64,000 nt of DNA, taken from assembly GCA_936440205.1 (NCBI GenBank), contig OW387136.1:30733927-30797926 (forward strand), given 5' to 3'. Made by a program: the position numbers and the translations under genes. This stretch comes from Lepidonotus clava. Its lineage: Eukaryota; Annelida; Polychaeta; Phyllodocida; Polynoidae. Shown here in pieces: positions 61,701-64,000 of this stretch. Under the pieces are notes generated by a model that made no database searches, was not told the origin of the DNA, and was given only the letters and a program-made list of their open reading frames with translations. Each line of letters starts with the position of its first letter. The stretch's first letter is position 1.

Positions 61701-63090
61701 GAATGGATGCTGTCCTTTTGACGGGTGGCATCTGTGGGAGTGAGCCTTCGTCTTTGTTCGAGCCGGATGACACTCAGTGTCAGCAGACGACAACGTTTGG
61801 CCATTGGTTATCTTTTGTTGCTCACTTTGTAAAACTAACAAAGCGATCACCTCATTGGTCAGGTCCAGTATGAGAAAGGTTAATTTCTAATTCAGTTAAT
61901 TTTGCTAGTAGACATAGGCCCTATATTGAATTATATTTGTTAAAAACTCTTCGGTAGCATTAATTTACACCAGATACAGAAATATCTTGAAAACGTATCA
62001 TTGAAAGCAAGCAGAAACCTTTATATACTAAAAGAATTTACTTTTTTGAATACCATTGCAAATTAAATAGTCACGTAAATTGGTCTATAGATAAACTTAC
62101 CTCTCCCCCTGATCAATCTCTTTGTTGCTATAAATTTCATCTCGCTCATATTAAACCATTTATGGTTTATTATCATTGCCCATCATCTGAAAAGACATGA
62201 ACATTATACATGCATAAATGAAGATGATTTATGAATCTAAATAAATGCCAACTGGAGCCAACTTGTTGTATGCATAAGAGAACAATGCAGACTCCATTGA
62301 TTTCATGATGCGACATTCTTCGGTGAGTCGGGGTTTCTGAACTCTACAACGAAGAGACGTTCGGGTTGCCTCGGTCTCGGGCCGAACAAAGAGTCCGAGT
62401 AAGAGACCGAGTTGTAAGATCAAGAGTCGTGCCCCGTGCACGAGGGTGAACGAATGGGACGATTGTGGTGGAGTTCTCAATAGTCGAAACAGGAGGGGTT
62501 TTGGGATACTGCGTATTTCGGGCAATAAAGCGGTGTGGGGTTCAACCGGCCCGTCCAAGGAGTCAGTTCGTCGCTCACCGTTACAGGTTGGTAGCATGTG
62601 GCTGAGCGGGTCGCACTTTTGTTCCTGTGGTGTTGGGCCGGCTGCTTAATATTTCGGGCTTTCATACTTGGCCGATCTTTTGGTCTCGGGCCGCTTCTCG
62701 GGCTGTTCCAGGCTTTTTTTACCATCTTTGGGCTTCTCGAGTTACTGTCTAATTTATCTCTAACTAATGTTCTTTTGCTAAGTTCTACTCGATTGTTTGT
62801 TACTACTATTGCATATGCTTAGGACAGTTAGAAGCTTAAGGCCGGGCATCTTAAAGAAGAGACGTGTGGGCACAGTGAGTACCAAGGTGGCACTGTTTAT
62901 TTCGGGCCTTCACACCCCCTTTTATAGTCTACAACTCAATTCTGAGTTACCTCTCTCTTTTTACCTGTTTTCGTACCTTACATTCTCATTATCAGTTTCA
63001 CAATATAAATTTATCATATCCAGTTTCTAGGCCAATAGTTCGTACCTCAAAAGATGAATGGACAATTCATTACAATGATAAGGAAGATGG
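61701..63090. other. Possible 5' region or intergenic, unrecognised
   Basis: 62330-62720 is GC-richer, with overlapping frames on both strands (62229-62597 -, 62598-62822 +). The plus frame is hydrophobic (ALLFLWCWAGCLIFRAFI) but has no family signature. Nothing is assignable. Confidence 0.4.
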
Positions 63091-63093
63091 TAT

Positions 63094-63263
63094 ACGGTGG
63101 CGGATTTAGAGGGGGGCACGGGGGCGCGTGTCCCCACCTTTTTTGGGGCAAGTTTGATTTTTTTTTTACATGTAAAATTCTGAAAATTAGGGGGCGCGTC
63201 CCCCCCCCCTTTCTATATATTAGCGCACCCCCACCTTTTCAAAAAGCTGGATCCGCCAGTGTG
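63094..63263. mobile_element. 170-bp MITE of the GGCGGATCC family
   Basis: The left end is ACGGTGGCGGATTTAGAGG and the right end, reverse-complemented, is ACACTGGCGGATCCAGC. The interior has GGGGGCGCGTGTCCCC and GGGGGCGCGTCCCC blocks facing each other. Flanks GTATA(C) and GTATA(G) may be the target duplication. It is the best copy of the family in the window. Confidence 0.75.
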
Positions 63264-64000
63264 TATAGATAAAGCAAATTATATAGAATTGCGCGAACTG
63301 CTTTGCTGAATCGGTTTACTGTCATTCGGAACAGCTTTTGAGTTGTAGTGTCTACTCCTTACTGCGTACTTCCAGTAGATTACAGTTTAAGGCAGTGATC
63401 CAGGACCGTTTTTCTTCTCATTCATCTGTTTTCTGCTCACAAATATGTGTTTATATTATTATGATCAAAAATGTCTTTATCTAGCGGGGAGCATGTAAAG
63501 TCAACTGTAACGAACAAAATCTTCGTGGCGAATGTGGGAGGATGAACATTATCCTGTTAGTGCATGCAGTTCTCAAGTACTGACAATGAAATAATCTAAA
63601 AGATACGACTATAGTCAAAGGCAATTCGCTTTGGAAGAAGAAACATTACATATTCAGTTGCAAGGGTATGCAACAAATAATCAGAATCAAAGTTCGTTAA
63701 CTTCAAGACATCGATACAGGGTACTATAGCTCAATAGACCATGATCATATCAGTCCATGACGGTTCAGATATGTTTTAAGTTGATAGTTCTATAGGACTC
63801 ATTACTGATCCGATACATGGTGAGTAGGAATGAAGTGGTTAGATTATGAGTTAGGCATGGGAATAGCGGTCATACATCGAGGATGAATAAGGAGCAGGTC
63901 TGTACCCCATCTATGAATGCATAAATAATATGAGTGATCTTACATGAATGCCCCGAGGCAGGTGGTTTGTGGTGAATGTGGGAAGTGGGTGAATGGGAGG
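63264..64000. other. Intergenic, nothing recognised
   Basis: No frames or repeat ends of note. Confidence 0.5.

Noticed and set aside
1-64000. tRNA, rRNA or other structured RNA genes
   Set aside because: No B-box with matching A-box and cloverleaf was found by eye. A tRNAscan or Infernal run would be decisive and was not possible.

Overview
The window is animal nuclear DNA. It is AT-rich and gene-poor, the one clear gene has long introns with GT-AG boundaries, and small inverted-repeat transposons, decayed LINEs and homopolymer or dinucleotide runs fill much of the rest. The mix (LINE remnants, many MITEs with TWA, TA or 5-bp target duplications, no bacterial-style operons) and the style of the transporter fit a marine invertebrate such as an echinoderm, hemichordate, amphioxus or mollusc. 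I cannot choose between these from the sequence.

The one well-supported host gene is a plus-strand SLC16 (monocarboxylate-transporter-like) MFS transporter. Six exons between 25639 and 31293 join with matching splice phases. Together they encode membrane segments 2-12, a short central loop and a cytoplasmic tail of about 240 residues, with a stop at 31291-31293 and an AATAAA 56 nt further on. The exon carrying the start codon and membrane segment 1 was not found in the 25 kb upstream. Three weaker gene candidates are a phase-compatible GC-rich exon pair at 46629-47539 (+), a Cys-rich possible terminal exon at 51289-51478 (-), and a short helical ORF near 48.9 kb (+).

Layout. 1-10 kb: no gene, a few MITEs, and a promoter-like CpG patch at 9.4-9.6 kb. 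10-22.6 kb: two loci of a repeat family built on a strict 51-bp tandem unit, each split by a different transposon carrying a 5-bp target duplication; between them lie a fragment rich in TTAGTC/GACTAA motifs, a composite element with GTTTCACACC ends, a 1.5-kb element with long terminal inverted repeats, and a diverged tandem array rich in GACGTC and TATACACG motifs. 23.5-24 kb: two Harbinger-like MITEs. 25.6-31.4 kb: SLC16. 32.8-36.4 kb: a nested inverted repeat, a LINE 3' end, a complete 164-bp MITE with TTA duplications, and a run of four RFX X-box-like palindromes. 40.1-41.1 kb: a TA-flanked element packed with TGTTTAG/CTAAACA palindromes. 43-56 kb: mostly unannotated, with the two weak gene candidates and paired CTCF-like motifs. 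57.7-59.3 kb: a 5'-truncated inactive LINE reverse transcriptase on the minus strand. 59.5-62.9 kb: GC- and CpG-richer DNA containing a promoter-like cluster (E-box, CCAAT, CRE, YY1). 63.1 kb: a last MITE.

Apart from the transporter exons, nothing forms a pathway. The main content of interest is how repeats have shaped the region, including families that carry transcription-factor-like palindromes.
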